Positions 7,823-18,632 are shown, counted from the stretch's first letter. The stretch is 64,000 bases of DNA from Clostridiales bacterium (GCA_015055965.1 SVHG01000008.1:1-64000); one strand, 5' to 3'. Notes: a model not told the origin generated them from the sequence alone. Translations and numbers: made by a program.

Positions 7823-10800
7823 TTATCTAATTGCGGCAATAAATCCTTCGGGAGCGCTTGCTAGATTTACTCTGAAATCGTCAACTACTACACAACCGTA
7901 GTTAGCGGTTGAATTATCGTATACTCTAAAGAAGCAGTCTGCAGTTTCACCCGTATAGCAATAATAGTAAGCGTACATTTCAGTATTTACCTTACCGGGA
8001 GCTTCGTTATAGAAGGTTGCAATAACTGTACCGTCCTTTCTGCAAAGCTGAATATTTACTTCACGCGTGCCTGCACCACCAAATCTAAACGATAGGTAAG
8101 CGCCTTGCTTTAGAGTAAACGTAGAGCTTTCTAAACTACCCTTAGTGTTTTCACAGTTGATACCGTCCGGATGGTAGAAGGTAAATAAATTATTACCGTC
8201 TTTACGACCGTCGTTTACGGTATACCAACCTTCTGCGCGTTCGTTGCTCGTTACCCAACCTAAGGTGTTGTGAGCGCCAGCTTCGGTTATATTCATAGTC
8301 CAACCGTCAATATTACCGGTTTCAAAGCTACCGTTAGCAATATCGTAAGTGCCTTGGAATAGGTTATTTGCAGTAATGCCTGCGGGTAAGTTATCTTTGT
8401 TTGCATAGTAGGTCTTAACGTTATCGAATGATACGCATCCCCAACCGCTGCTTGCATAATCCACAACTTGAATTCTTGCGGTTCTGCCAATATATGCGCT
8501 TAAATCTGCAACGTACTGAATAAGTTTAGCATCTTGCTGTGCTTGTTGATGGTATCTTGCAAGAACTTCGTTAGTAGCAACGTCAATTACTTGAACGTAA
8601 CATAATTCGTTTCCGCCACCGCCTAGCATAAATGAAATCCAACCAGAGCCACCAATTTCAAAGGTAGAACTAGAAAGAACACCGCGGTTACCTTCTCTCA
8701 TGGTATCAGCGCCAAAGCTTTCTACGCCGGTGAATAGATATTCGCCATCTTTACCGTAAGGAATATTGTCGCCCCAGTAACCGGTTGCATTTGTAACTAC
8801 GCCGATTTCGCCGTTGTTTAACCAACCTTGAACGTTGTTCATTTCAAATCCGCCGTTAAATAGATCGTAAATAGTACCTGAAACGGTATAACCTACGGGT
8901 GTTGCAGTATTAAATTCTGCAGGCTCGCTTTCGTAATAGGTAATAAAGCTATCAGCAAAGAATAGTCCGTAACCGCTATCTGCGTTATCGCTAACGCGGA
9001 AGAATACCTCTTCGCCCATAAATGCAGATAGGTCTGCCTTGTAAGCAATAAGACTGCAACCGCTCTTTAAGCCGTTAGTATATTCTGCCCATAAGCCGTT
9101 ATAGTAACGTGCAATAATTTGCTTGGTGTTAGCGTTAACAACGTCTACGTAAACGTAGTTACCATCCTTCATTGCGCCAACCTTAAAGGTAACGAATCCT
9201 GAACCGCCAACGGTGAAGGTTGAGCTGGTTAAAGTACCTGCAACTACTTCTAATGCGCCCGGAGCGTATGCAGAGAACATCTTTGCTCCGTCCATACCGA
9301 ATTCATAGCCCAAGCCGTTATTTTCCCAAGATTCTACCCAGTAATGGCTTTCCGTGCTTACGTCACCGATATTACCAACCTTAGTCCAACCCTCTAAGCC
9401 TTCTTCAAAGCCACCGTTTGCAAGCTGGAATAAGGTGCTATCCGTCATAGCTAAAATATAGTTATATTCAATAGAAGAGCTTTCGCCGTTTGCTACGAAT
9501 GAAACTACTACGCTAAAGGTTTCGTATACTACTACGTCTGAATAAGTGCCAAACGTGAAGGTATATGAAGTTCCGTTAAGAGTTAAAGCTTCGCCGTTAT
9601 ACTTAACTGAATAAGTAAGAGCTAAATTACCCTCGTTATCTACGTTCTTAGCAAAATCAAGTGTGATAGCACTCTTATTTTCTAAAGCGTAAATATCGTA
9701 TTTTTCAACCACCTCTTGATTGAATAAGGTGGGAGCTAAGTCGTTAGTAATTTGAATTGATAATTCAACTGCTAATTTTGCTTCGCCCTTATAAGATACC
9801 GTGATAACTACGGTAACGGTAGTAGCTTGAGTTACGTTACCTGCAGTAACGGTAAACTTACCGTCTGCAAGAGCGCTTACGGTTGCAAGCTCACTATTTG
9901 ACTTAACGCTATAAGTAATACTGCTTAAACCGTTAACGTTGATATAATCTGCTAAAAGAATTTCCTTATCGTTACCTGAGGTTAATCTAAACGCCTTGTT
10001 TGCGCCTTCTACCTCTTCAATAGCTCTTACGGTAAGCGCTAAACGAGCTTGAGTAAGCGCGTTTACTGCGTTATCTACGGTTGCTTGAGTAACTGCTATA
10101 TCGTTTACTAACGCCTTTGCTTCTGCTAGCTTTGCTACGTATGCTTCGTAAGAAGCTAAGGTGTAATCCCCTTGTTCGCTTACTTCTAACGCTAATTCTG
10201 CGTTAAGTGCTTCTTTGTTTGCTAATAGGTTTTCTGCTACTAATAGACCTTCGGGTAATACGTCCGCTGCTCCGTAGTAGGTGTTAAGCTCGTCAAAGTA
10301 TACAACGCCCCATCCGCTTGATGCGTAATCGTGAATTACGAATCTTACTTCTTCGCCCATAAAGTCTGCTAAGCTTACCTTGTAGCCTACGAAGTTTGCA
10401 AGGAATACGGTGTTACCGATCATTGCTCTTCTTTCTTCAAGGCTGTAATCGCCTGCGGGGAAGTCGGTAAAGCGAGTGTTACGGTAAAGTCCTAATACTT
10501 CGCCTGCTTTGTTTTCGATAGTGATATATACGTAGTGGTTTCCGCCGCCACCTAGCATATAAGTTGCGTACTGGCTATTTACAACGAAATATGATGATTC
10601 TAGCTTACCGTGTGAGTTTTCTGATGCGCCGTCTGCGTATGCAGAGAAGTAGTTGCCTACGTTATTCATAACGTATCCTTCTACCCAGAAGGTGCTCTTG
10701 TTATCTACACCTGCAAAGGGTTCGTTACCATAAGTGTTAGTTAACGTCCAACCCTCTAATCCGCTGTTAAAGTTTCCGTTTACAACGCGGTAAGCAGTGG

Positions 10801-13549
10801 TATCGTTAAGAGCTAACTTATAGGTATATTCAACGCTACCTGCTTGTCCGTTTGCTACGAATGACGCTACAACGCTAAAGGTTTCATATACTACTTCGCC
10901 GGTGTAAGAACCAAAGGTAAAGGTGTATGCAGAACCTTCTAAGGTTATATCCTCGCCGTTAAGCTTTACGGAATAGGTTAAAGGTAAATTATCCTCGTTG
11001 TTTACGTTCTTAGCAAAATCAATAGTAATATTAGTTTTGTTTTCTAATGCGTAAATATCGTAAGCCTTAACGATTTCTTGGCTGGTTACGGTAGGAGTGA
11101 TTTCGCTGGTAGCTAGAACGGCTAGTTCAACTACTAATTTTTGTTCACCCTTGTAAGATACGGTAATAGTTACTGTTACTGCAACATCTTCATTTACGTT
11201 GCCTGCAGTAAGAACGAACTTGCCGTTTTCGATAGCGCCTACTGCAACTAACGCGTTGTTTGATACAACTGCGTAAGTAACGTTACTTAAGCCATTATCG
11301 TTAACGTAATCAGTTAAAGTAATTTCTCTATTCTTATTAGAGATTATTCTGAACGCCTTGTTTGCGTCTTCAACCTCTTCAATAGCTCTTACGGTAAGCG
11401 CTAAACGAGCTTGAGTAAGCGCGTTTACTGCGTTATCTACGGTTGCTTGAGTAACTGCTATATCGTTTACTAACGCCTTTGCTTCTGCTAGCTTTGCTAC
11501 GTATGCTTCGTAAGAAGCTAAGGTGTAATCCCCTTGTTCGCTTACTTCTAACGCTAATTCTGCGTTAAGTGCTTCTTTGTTTGCTAATAGGTTTTCTGCT
11601 ACTAATAGACCTTCGGGTAATACGTCCGCTGCTCCGTAGTAGGTGTTAAGCTCGTCAAAGTATACAACGCCCCATCCGCTTGATGCGTAATCGTGAATTA
11701 CGAATCTTACTTCTTCGCCCATAAAGTCTGCTAAGCTTACCTTGTAGCCTACGAAGTTTGCAAGGAATACGGTGTTACCGATCATTGCTCTTCTTTCTTC
11801 AAGGCTGTAATCGCCTGCGGGGAAGTCGGTAAAGCGAGTGTTACGGTAAAGTCCTAATACTTCGCCTGCTTTGTTTTCGATAGTGATATATACGTTGTGG
11901 TTTCCACCGCCACCTAGCATATAAGTTGCGTACTGGCTATTTACAACGAAATATGATGATTCCAGCTTACCGTGTGAGTTTTCCGATGCGCCGTCTGCAT
12001 ATGCAGAGAAGTAGTTACCTACGTTATTCATAACGTATCCTTCTGCCCAGAAGGTGCTCTTGTTATCTACACCTGCAAAGGGTTCGTTACCATAGGTATT
12101 AGTTAAAGTCCAACCTTCTAATCCGCTGTTAAAGCTTCCGTTTGCAACGCGGTAAGCGGTGGTATCGTTAAGAGCTAGCTTATAGGTATATTCAACGCTA
12201 CCTGCTTGTCCGTTTGCTACGAATGAAGCTACAACGCTAAAGGTTTCGTATACTACTTCGCCGCTGTAAGAACCAAAGGTAAAGGTGTATGTAGAACCTT
12301 CTAAGGTTATATCCTCGCCGTTAAGCTTTGCAGAATAAGTTAAAGGTAATTCGCTTTCGTTAATTACGTTTTCTGCAAAATCAATAGTAATATTAGTTTT
12401 GTTTTCTAATGTGTAAATATCGTAAGATTTAACGATTTCTTCACTAGATAAAACGGGAGCAGCTTCGTTAGTAATCTTAAGAGCTAATTCTACGGCTAGT
12501 TGCTGTTCGCCCTTATAAGATACCTTAACGGTTATAACTACGTTAGTGTTTTCACTAACCTCGCCTGCGGTAACGGTGAACTTACCGTTTTCTATTGCGC
12601 TTAATAACGCGCAATCCTTATCCGCTACTACTTCGTAAGTGATATTGCTTAAGCTGTTTTCGTTAACGTAGTCTGCTAAAGTGATTTCCTTGCTGTCGCC
12701 TGAAGTTAGTCTGAACGCCTTATTTGCGCCTTCAACCTCTTCAACCGTTCTTACAGTAAGAGCTAGACGGGCTTGAGTAAGCTCTGCAGTTATTTTATCT
12801 ACCCTTTCTTGAGTTGCTTCTTCATCACCGGCAACCGCTTTTGCTTCTGCCAGCTTTGCTTGGTATGCTTCGTAAGAAGCTAGGGTGTAATCCCCTTGCT
12901 CGCTTACTTCTAACGCAATTTCTGCATTAAGAGCAGTTTTATCTACCACTACTCTTTCTACCACGGTGCTTTCTACGCTTTCTTGCTTATCGTATTCGCC
13001 TGCGCTGTTTTCAACTGCTCCTGCAATATAAGAACGAATATTCTTTAAAGATAGAGCTTCTTCTTCAAAAGAGGTTTCAAACTCAATTTCGTAAGCAATA
13101 ATACTGTAATTGGTAAATTGGTCGTTACCGTATAAATCCTGCGCGCCAAGCTTCGCAACGCCATTTTCAGTCTTTAACGCTACGGTAGCGTAATAAAGAG
13201 AGGTTTTATTTCTATCTAATTTAGCAGTATCAACCTCTACGCCGTTTAGCGTAAATTTGTAACCAATAAAATAAAGATTACCTATTTCTATAACGGAATC
13301 GTCAAAGGCAGATAATAGTAAAAGATATTTTCCGTCCGTAGAAACCTGTACTATTATTTCCTTTAACGTTCCACCGTTTGCCTGAATTGATTGCTCTGGG
13401 CTATATTCGGCATAAGTACCCTTTGTGGCGTATTCACCGCGATAATGAGCTTCCTTTTGGTCAAAGGTCTTACAACCAACGGCCATAAAAGCCAGAGTTA
13501 AAGCAATTAATACCGCAATTAAATTATTTTTGGTAAATAATTTTTTCAT
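7823..13549 (-). CDS. giant surface lipoprotein with FIVAR-like, Ig-like and jelly-roll modules
   Basis: A 1908-residue lipoprotein (lipobox AVGC, Cys26), probably anchored to the outer face of the membrane. An N-terminal domain (about 30-200) precedes three long repeats of about 454 residues. Each begins with a helical FIVAR-like segment (ALNAEIALEVSEQGDYTLAS and its variants), continues with Ig-like strands (ANKAFRLTSG..., SYKGE...), and ends with a jelly-roll module starting NGxFxxGLEGWT. Two more jelly-rolls end the protein, giving five in all. The modules resemble galactose-binding-fold carbohydrate-binding domains; fructan as ligand is inferred from the flanking GH32 enzymes. Repeats 2 and 3 are nearly identical in DNA. 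A start with AAGGAG lies 36 bp behind the next lipoprotein gene. Confidence 0.85.
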   Translation of the reverse strand: MKKLFTKNNLIAVLIALTLAFMAVGCKTFDQKEAHYRGEYATKGTYAEYSPEQSIQANGGTLKEIIVQVSTDGKYLLLLSAFDDSVIEIGNLYFIGYKFTLNGVEVDTAKLDRNKTSLYYATVALKTENGVAKLGAQDLYGNDQFTNYSIIAYEIEFETSFEEEALSLKNIRSYIAGAVENSAGEYDKQESVESTVVERVVVDKTALNAEIALEVSEQGDYTLASYEAYQAKLAEAKAVAGDEEATQERVDKITAELTQARLALTVRTVEEVEGANKAFRLTSGDSKEITLADYVNENSLSNITYEVVADKDCALLSAIENGKFTVTAGEVSENTNVVITVKVSYKGEQQLAVELALKITNEAAPVLSSEEIVKSYDIYTLENKTNITIDFAENVINESELPLTYSAKLNGEDITLEGSTYTFTFGSYSGEVVYETFSVVASFVANGQAGSVEYTYKLALNDTTAYRVANGSFNSGLEGWTLTNTYGNEPFAGVDNKSTFWAEGYVMNNVGNYFSAYADGASENSHGKLESSYFVVNSQYATYMLGGGGNHNVYITIENKAGEVLGLYRNTRFTDFPAGDYSLEERRAMIGNTVFLANFVGYKVSLADFMGEEVRFVIHDYASSGWGVVYFDELNTYYGAADVLPEGLLVAENLLANKEALNAELALEVSEQGDYTLASYEAYVAKLAEAKALVNDIAVTQATVDNAVNALTQARLALTVRAIEEVEDANKAFRIISNKNREITLTDYVNDNGLSNVTYAVVSNNALVAVGAIENGKFVLTAGNVNEDVAVTVTITVSYKGEQKLVVELAVLATSEITPTVTSQEIVKAYDIYALENKTNITIDFAKNVNNEDNLPLTYSVKLNGEDITLEGSAYTFTFGSYTGEVVYETFSVVASFVANGQAGSVEYTYKLALNDTTAYRVVNGNFNSGLEGWTLTNTYGNEPFAGVDNKSTFWVEGYVMNNVGNYFSAYADGASENSHGKLESSYFVVNSQYATYMLGGGGNHYVYITIENKAGEVLGLYRNTRFTDFPAGDYSLEERRAMIGNTVFLANFVGYKVSLADFMGEEVRFVIHDYASSGWGVVYFDELNTYYGAADVLPEGLLVAENLLANKEALNAELALEVSEQGDYTLASYEAYVAKLAEAKALVNDIAVTQATVDNAVNALTQARLALTVRAIEEVEGANKAFRLTSGNDKEILLADYINVNGLSSITYSVKSNSELATVSALADGKFTVTAGNVTQATTVTVVITVSYKGEAKLAVELSIQITNDLAPTLFNQEVVEKYDIYALENKSAITLDFAKNVDNEGNLALTYSVKYNGEALTLNGTSYTFTFGTYSDVVVYETFSVVVSFVANGESSSIEYNYILAMTDSTLFQLANGGFEEGLEGWTKVGNIGDVSTESHYWVESWENNGLGYEFGMDGAKMFSAYAPGALEVVAGTLTSSTFTVGGSGFVTFKVGAMKDGNYVYVDVVNANTKQIIARYYNGLWAEYTNGLKSGCSLIAYKADLSAFMGEEVFFRVSDNADSGYGLFFADSFITYYESEPAEFNTATPVGYTVSGTIYDLFNGGFEMNNVQGWLNNGEIGVVTNATGYWGDNIPYGKDGEYLFTGVESFGADTMREGNRGVLSSSTFEIGGSGWISFMLGGGGNELCYVQVIDVATNEVLARYHQQAQQDAKLIQYVADLSAYIGRTARIQVVDYASSGWGCVSFDNVKTYYANKDNLPAGITANNLFQGTYDIANGSFETGNIDGWTMNITEAGAHNTLGWVTSNERAEGWYTVNDGRKDGNNLFTFYHPDGINCENTKGSLESSTFTLKQGAYLSFRFGGAGTREVNIQLCRKDGTVIATFYNEAPGKVNTEMYAYYYCYTGETADCFFRVYDNSTANYGCVVVDDFRVNLASAPEGFIAAIR
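10019..12742. repeat. 1362 bp tandem duplication inside the giant lipoprotein gene
   Basis: Bases from 10019 are repeated at 11381, a shift of 1362 bp or exactly 454 codons. About 515 bp (10019-10534 and 11381-11896) appear identical and the following several hundred are nearly so. The 5' part of the gene (12743-13000) holds a more diverged third FIVAR-like unit. This indicates recent duplication or gene conversion. Confidence 0.85.
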
Positions 13550-13586
13550 CTTTTTCTCCTTTTATCATTAAAAATTTTATTATCAA

Positions 13587-16091
13587 TTAATTATTTGCAA
13601 GCTTATTTTCAATAAGTATTGCTTCAGGTAAAACATCAATTGACTGATAATGAGTAATAAAGCTATCTACTGCTAAACAACCCCACGCGTTTTCTGCATT
13701 ATCTACAACTCTAATATAAACCTCAGTACCCATAAATTGAGTTAAATCAGCTTTGAATAGGAACATGTAACCTTCGTTACCTTCCTTATCGTTGTGATAT
13801 TTTGCTACCGCTTGATTGGTTGAAGCGTCAACTATTTCAATATAACATTCGGGGTTGTAACCGCCACCTAATTTAAAGGTGATGAATCCGCAACCGCCAA
13901 CCGTAAAGGTAGAGCTCGTTAAAGTACCTTTTGCAGCTTCCATGCTTCCCTTAACGTCTTCTATACCGGTAAATAGGAATCTACCGTCCTTATTGTAAGG
14001 CTTATCTGCATTTCTCCAGAAAACCTCTTGCTCTGAAAGGTAACCGATTTCCGTTTCGCCACCGGTTTTTTCAAGAGTCCAACCGGTTAAATCACCGGAT
14101 TCAAAGTCGCCGTTAAGCACTTGATAGGGATCGTTTTCGCCAAGAACGGTATCAGGTAGAGGCTCGGGCATAATATCAACCGCTTCGTAAGCCTTAGTGG
14201 GTACGCCTACTAATTCTCTGTAATAGGTAACGAAGCTATCTACGGTAATTAAGCCCCAACCGCTAGTAGCGTTATCTACTACGCGAATCTTTAAGCTTCT
14301 TCCCATAAATTCAGAAAGGTCTGCCTTATACCATACCATGTTTGCAAGGTTACTGCCGTTGTTTATGATGCCAATACCCTTATCGTTAAAGAGTCTGTTA
14401 GCAAAACGAGCAACCTCTTCTTCCGTTTCTGCGTCAATAATAGAGATGTAACATTCTAAGGGGTTGCCACCACCGCCAAGTAAGTAAGTGATGTAACCGC
14501 TACCGCCAACGGTGAACGCAGAGCTTGTTAAAGTACCCTTATGAGATTCTAATACGCCTGCGCCTTCGTCAACTATACCGGAGAATAAGTGAGCACCCTT
14601 CTTGTTGTAGGGTAGATTTTCTGCCCACCAGCCTGAAGCGTTGGTTACCTTACCTATCTTTTGACCTTCTAAGGTCCAACCGGTTAAGTCGCCCGTTTCA
14701 AAGCCACCGTTTACTACTTGATATTCACTATCAGGCATAACGTCTGCGTCGTATACTGCAAGGAAGGATTCCTTATCCATCCATACGGGCTTTTCTTCCC
14801 AGTAGGTTTGAACGCTATCTAAGGTAATACAGCCTAATTCGTCGCTAGAGGTGTTGTTATCTATTACTTCAATATACATGGTTTCGCCAATATACGCAGA
14901 AAGATCTGCATAATACTGAACCATATTTAATAAACGCATGCCGTTTTGTACGTATGGGAATTGGAAGTTCCAATATTTGAAGTTAGAATATCTTGCAACC
15001 TCAAAGGCTTCGTCGCCCTGCTTAATCATAAATCTTATGTAGGTTTTGCTATTATCTTGGCAACCGCCAAGCTTATACGTTACGTAACCTGAACCGCCTA
15101 AAACAAATTCTGAAGAACGCATAACGCCGGTTGCGGTGGGCATATATTTACCGTAATGGTAATTACCGTCACGCGAATAGGGAATGTTTTCATTCCACCA
15201 AACCTTTTCGGTATTTACACCGTCGTTAGAAAAGGCTTCGCCTTCAACAACCGTCCAACCTGCAAGTGAGCCTAGTTCAAATCCGCCGTTTTTGATTTCG
15301 TAAATAGAAGGAGCAACCGCTTCGGTTTCGTAATCGGTTACCTTAGTAAAGAAAACGCCTTCCGTTTGAGAATCGCTATCGCTACCGATTTTAATATCGT
15401 CTACTGCGATATAGCCGTAATAATAGCTTTCGTCGTTATCTACGATTCTAATATAGATTTCCTTATTTGCATATTCAGCTAAATCAACGTAATATTCGTA
15501 AAAGTTATCCGTATTATATACGCCTGCAGCGTATCTTTCGGGGATAACGTAGCTTTCGGTATGCTCGTGGAAATATTGGTTGGTTTGCATTGCGATAAGC
15601 TTATCGTTTTCTGCTAAATAAAAACCAACGAAGCAAAGTCTTTCCTTTGCCTTTTGGGGAGCGCCCGTGCCCTTACCTACCGTTAACGCGCCACCTGCTA
15701 GCTTTAAGCTAACAGAGCCGTCTTCGGGTAAAGTAAAGGTGTTAGAACGAAGAGCGCCCGTTCTTGCGCCTGAATATTTACCGTGATAGCCTTTACCGGT
15801 AAGATACCAATTACCCGTTTGGTTAATTGATAGCATATTGTTATTAGCATCCTCTTCATACATAAAGTATTTTTGTGAAGAAACGCAGTCGTCGTCAAAG
15901 GCGTCGCCGTATTCAACCGTCCAACCGGATAAATCAGCTGATTCAAATCCACCGTTTAACAGTACCTTTTGTTGGGTAGAGCCTTGATTGCCACCCTGCT
16001 GTTGCTGTTCGTCGTTTTTACAACCAACTGCGCCAACACACAAACACGCTACACATAAAACACTTAAAAGTGATATTAATTTTTTACGCAT
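13587..16091 (-). CDS. surface lipoprotein with four jelly-roll modules
   Basis: 834 residues with a lipoprotein signal (lipobox AVGC, Cys24) and a Gln/Gly-rich linker, then four successive modules. Each starts NGGFESxDLSGWT or a close variant, contains LxSxxFxxGGSGYxxYxLGGG, and closes with YxADLSxFMGxxxxIRVVDN followed by DSFxTYY. The same module occurs five times in the adjacent giant lipoprotein. The beta-sandwich pattern is that of carbohydrate-binding modules, but no catalytic motif is seen. Sitting between the LamG-GH32 enzyme and the giant lipoprotein, it is probably a fructan-capture protein. The ligand is unproven. Confidence 0.82.
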   Translation of the reverse strand: MRKKLISLLSVLCVACLCVGAVGCKNDEQQQQGGNQGSTQQKVLLNGGFESADLSGWTVEYGDAFDDDCVSSQKYFMYEEDANNNMLSINQTGNWYLTGKGYHGKYSGARTGALRSNTFTLPEDGSVSLKLAGGALTVGKGTGAPQKAKERLCFVGFYLAENDKLIAMQTNQYFHEHTESYVIPERYAAGVYNTDNFYEYYVDLAEYANKEIYIRIVDNDESYYYGYIAVDDIKIGSDSDSQTEGVFFTKVTDYETEAVAPSIYEIKNGGFELGSLAGWTVVEGEAFSNDGVNTEKVWWNENIPYSRDGNYHYGKYMPTATGVMRSSEFVLGGSGYVTYKLGGCQDNSKTYIRFMIKQGDEAFEVARYSNFKYWNFQFPYVQNGMRLLNMVQYYADLSAYIGETMYIEVIDNNTSSDELGCITLDSVQTYWEEKPVWMDKESFLAVYDADVMPDSEYQVVNGGFETGDLTGWTLEGQKIGKVTNASGWWAENLPYNKKGAHLFSGIVDEGAGVLESHKGTLTSSAFTVGGSGYITYLLGGGGNPLECYISIIDAETEEEVARFANRLFNDKGIGIINNGSNLANMVWYKADLSEFMGRSLKIRVVDNATSGWGLITVDSFVTYYRELVGVPTKAYEAVDIMPEPLPDTVLGENDPYQVLNGDFESGDLTGWTLEKTGGETEIGYLSEQEVFWRNADKPYNKDGRFLFTGIEDVKGSMEAAKGTLTSSTFTVGGCGFITFKLGGGYNPECYIEIVDASTNQAVAKYHNDKEGNEGYMFLFKADLTQFMGTEVYIRVVDNAENAWGCLAVDSFITHYQSIDVLPEAILIENKLANN

Positions 16092-16100
16092 ATTGCCCCC

Positions 16101-18626
16101 CTATTCTCCTAAATTACCCATATTTCCGTAATAAGGAGGAGTTACTGTTTCGCTGTAAGCGCTACCCATACGGTAAATATTAAGCTCGGTAATCTTAAGA
16201 TTTGCATTGTTATCGAAAACTCTTAAATAATCAGAGTTTCCGTACTTAGGATAAATTCTGGTTGTAAAGCTAATAAGTCCGTCAACGTAAACCTCTAACA
16301 TAGAACGGTCTAAAAGTATAACAACCTCGTATTCGTTTTTAACGCGTCCCCAAAGGTGGCTGGGCTGACGGTTAACGTAGTCTAGTAATGAAGACTGATT
16401 TCTTTCAACTAAAACGCCTTCGTTAGAAAATCTAATTTCAGTTCTTTCAGTCTTGCCGTCTACGACGTTGGGATTATATCTTACGTAAATACCCGCAGAA
16501 TATTGGGGAGCAGTAGGTGCAACCTCTATCTTTGCTCTGATTTCCAATAAATCTCCGCGAATACTTGATATTTCACTATTGATTTCATCAGCAGTTTTGC
16601 CTTCGCCACTGTAAGAATATAGGGTTTCCTTTCTTAAAGAAGCGATTTCTTTAATGGGTTCACGAATTACTTCCTTACCGTCATCTGAAAGCCATAATTC
16701 TAGGGGAATTGCAAAGTTATGCGCCCAACCTGCCGTGTAGTTTTGAGCAGTACCTGCATCCTTACCCTGCGCGATAGCGTAAATAACCGTTCTACCCTGT
16801 TCGTAGTTGGTTTTTCCTGCAGCAATATCTTCTTCGGTTAAGAAGCAGTAGCCGTTTTGACCGGTATATACCCCTCTTCCTAAATCAAATAGCTTAGGTT
16901 GATCGTCGTCAGCAATAAATCTGCAGGTGTTTTTATCAAACGTACCAATCCAATAGTAACATTCAACGATATATCCGTCTACGGTATATTGAGGACAGTC
17001 AAATAAAATATATTTGGTTTGAGAGCCGTCTTTAGTGGTAATAGGTAACATTACTACGCATTCCCAATGCGCTCCCTGTTCGGGATATCTGTTGTAATCG
17101 CATTGATATATATAACCGCGGTGTTCCCATTCCCTCATATTTTCAGAGGTATAAATTACCGCTGAACCGCCCGCTCCGGGAATAGAGGTAGAAACCATCA
17201 TGTAGTAAGTTCCGTCGTCGTACCAAACGAAGGGATCACGGAATTGCTCTCTTTCACCTTGAGAGTTGTCGCTAGGTTGAGTAATTACCAGCTTATCTTC
17301 AACAACCCAATCTGCTAAATAGGGATCGCTGGGATCTTTTGCGTGCGCAAAAGCAACATTTTGACCGGTCCAAGTGGTGGTATTAGTACCTGCGGTTATA
17401 ACTAACCAAGGTAAACCGTCAGGGCCGATGCAAGCGCCACCCGTCCAAACACCTTCAGGACAAATACCTGCGGTAGGAACTACGGCGTCTTTAACGTATT
17501 CCCAATGAATCATATCCCTACTTGCAATATGTCCCCAACGGATTTGTGACCAGTAAGGACCTGCGGGATTGTGTTGATATAATACGTGATACATACCGTT
17601 GTAGTAGAAGGGTGAATGGGGTTCGTTCATCCAAACTGCGGGGGGTAAAGCGTGATATTGAGGACGGTAACGGTCGCCTTCGTAAACTGAAGAATCTAAC
17701 GCGATATCCTTCCAATCTAAATAGGGATGCTCACCTGCAGTATCGGTATCGTTATAAATATTCTTAACTTCCTTGGGAGTTAAAGCTGATGAATAAATTT
17801 TAACCTCGTCTAAAAGACCGGAAATCATCTGTCTTTTAATACCGAATTCAATTTGGGGGTTAACGTAACAGCCTATACGTAAGGGCTCTTCCGTACCGAT
17901 TATGCTGGTTGCAACAAGCTCGGGAATAAGCGCCTCGTAAGACTTTTGACCGTTAAAGAATAGGCCGATATAACCGGTGTTACCGTCAAATGAAACGGCA
18001 ACGTGTGACCATTCGTATAAGGGTAAAGCGTTCATGGGATCGTAAAAACCAACCACGAAGTCTTCATCCGTTTCGTTATTATGTAACGCTAGCTGAATGC
18101 CCCAAAGACCTAATCTTCCGTAGCCCAGTAAGAAGCCTTCGCACATTTCTATATCGCCTTTATTGATGATAGAAGTCATACGGGTATGACCTGCTGCATC
18201 AGAAGCGCCGTCATAGTGAACTATATTTTCAAAAACTCTGGGAGCTACCCATGCAGACATGGTTATTGCTGAAGAGGGAGCTATAAAGTCCCTATTAACG
18301 ATATTGTTTGAAAAACCGTCCATGTATAAGGCGTTACCCTTTACGCCCTCTCTTCTTAAAGGATCGTTGGGTTCTTTAAAAAGATCGTTTGCGTTTTGAG
18401 CGTTAAATACGTAGTTAATGGTATAATCCTTACCGCTAACAGATTCTTTTGCAAGATTGCCGGTAGATTCATCAAGAGAATAATGTAACGCTAAGGTGCT
18501 TTTACCTGCGTTTGAGTTATTATTTCCTGAGCCAGCGCTACTGTTATTAGGATTTTCACATCCCGCAGCTACGCTGAATAACATCATTAAAACTATTATG
18601 AATGCTGTGATTTTATTAAATTTCAT
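16101..18626 (-). CDS. LamG-GH32 lipoprotein (fructan hydrolase-like)
   Basis: 841-residue lipoprotein (lipobox VAAGC, Cys23). Residues about 45-290 form a LamG/concanavalin-like domain and about 320-830 a GH32 five-bladed propeller plus C-terminal sandwich. The stabilising Asp (FRDP, D464) and the acid/base Glu (WEC, E522) are present. The nucleophile block reads WMNEPHSP rather than WMNDPNG, so residue 335 is Glu where Asp is expected. This may be a GH32 subgroup with altered specificity rather than a dead enzyme, since the other two acids remain. It is encoded 6 bp after the MalG-like permease, which ties surface cleavage to import. Confidence 0.88.
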   Translation of the reverse strand: MKFNKITAFIIVLMMLFSVAAGCENPNNSSAGSGNNNSNAGKSTLALHYSLDESTGNLAKESVSGKDYTINYVFNAQNANDLFKEPNDPLRREGVKGNALYMDGFSNNIVNRDFIAPSSAITMSAWVAPRVFENIVHYDGASDAAGHTRMTSIINKGDIEMCEGFLLGYGRLGLWGIQLALHNNETDEDFVVGFYDPMNALPLYEWSHVAVSFDGNTGYIGLFFNGQKSYEALIPELVATSIIGTEEPLRIGCYVNPQIEFGIKRQMISGLLDEVKIYSSALTPKEVKNIYNDTDTAGEHPYLDWKDIALDSSVYEGDRYRPQYHALPPAVWMNEPHSPFYYNGMYHVLYQHNPAGPYWSQIRWGHIASRDMIHWEYVKDAVVPTAGICPEGVWTGGACIGPDGLPWLVITAGTNTTTWTGQNVAFAHAKDPSDPYLADWVVEDKLVITQPSDNSQGEREQFRDPFVWYDDGTYYMMVSTSIPGAGGSAVIYTSENMREWEHRGYIYQCDYNRYPEQGAHWECVVMLPITTKDGSQTKYILFDCPQYTVDGYIVECYYWIGTFDKNTCRFIADDDQPKLFDLGRGVYTGQNGYCFLTEEDIAAGKTNYEQGRTVIYAIAQGKDAGTAQNYTAGWAHNFAIPLELWLSDDGKEVIREPIKEIASLRKETLYSYSGEGKTADEINSEISSIRGDLLEIRAKIEVAPTAPQYSAGIYVRYNPNVVDGKTERTEIRFSNEGVLVERNQSSLLDYVNRQPSHLWGRVKNEYEVVILLDRSMLEVYVDGLISFTTRIYPKYGNSDYLRVFDNNANLKITELNIYRMGSAYSETVTPPYYGNMGNLGE

Positions 18627-18632
18627 AAGTCC

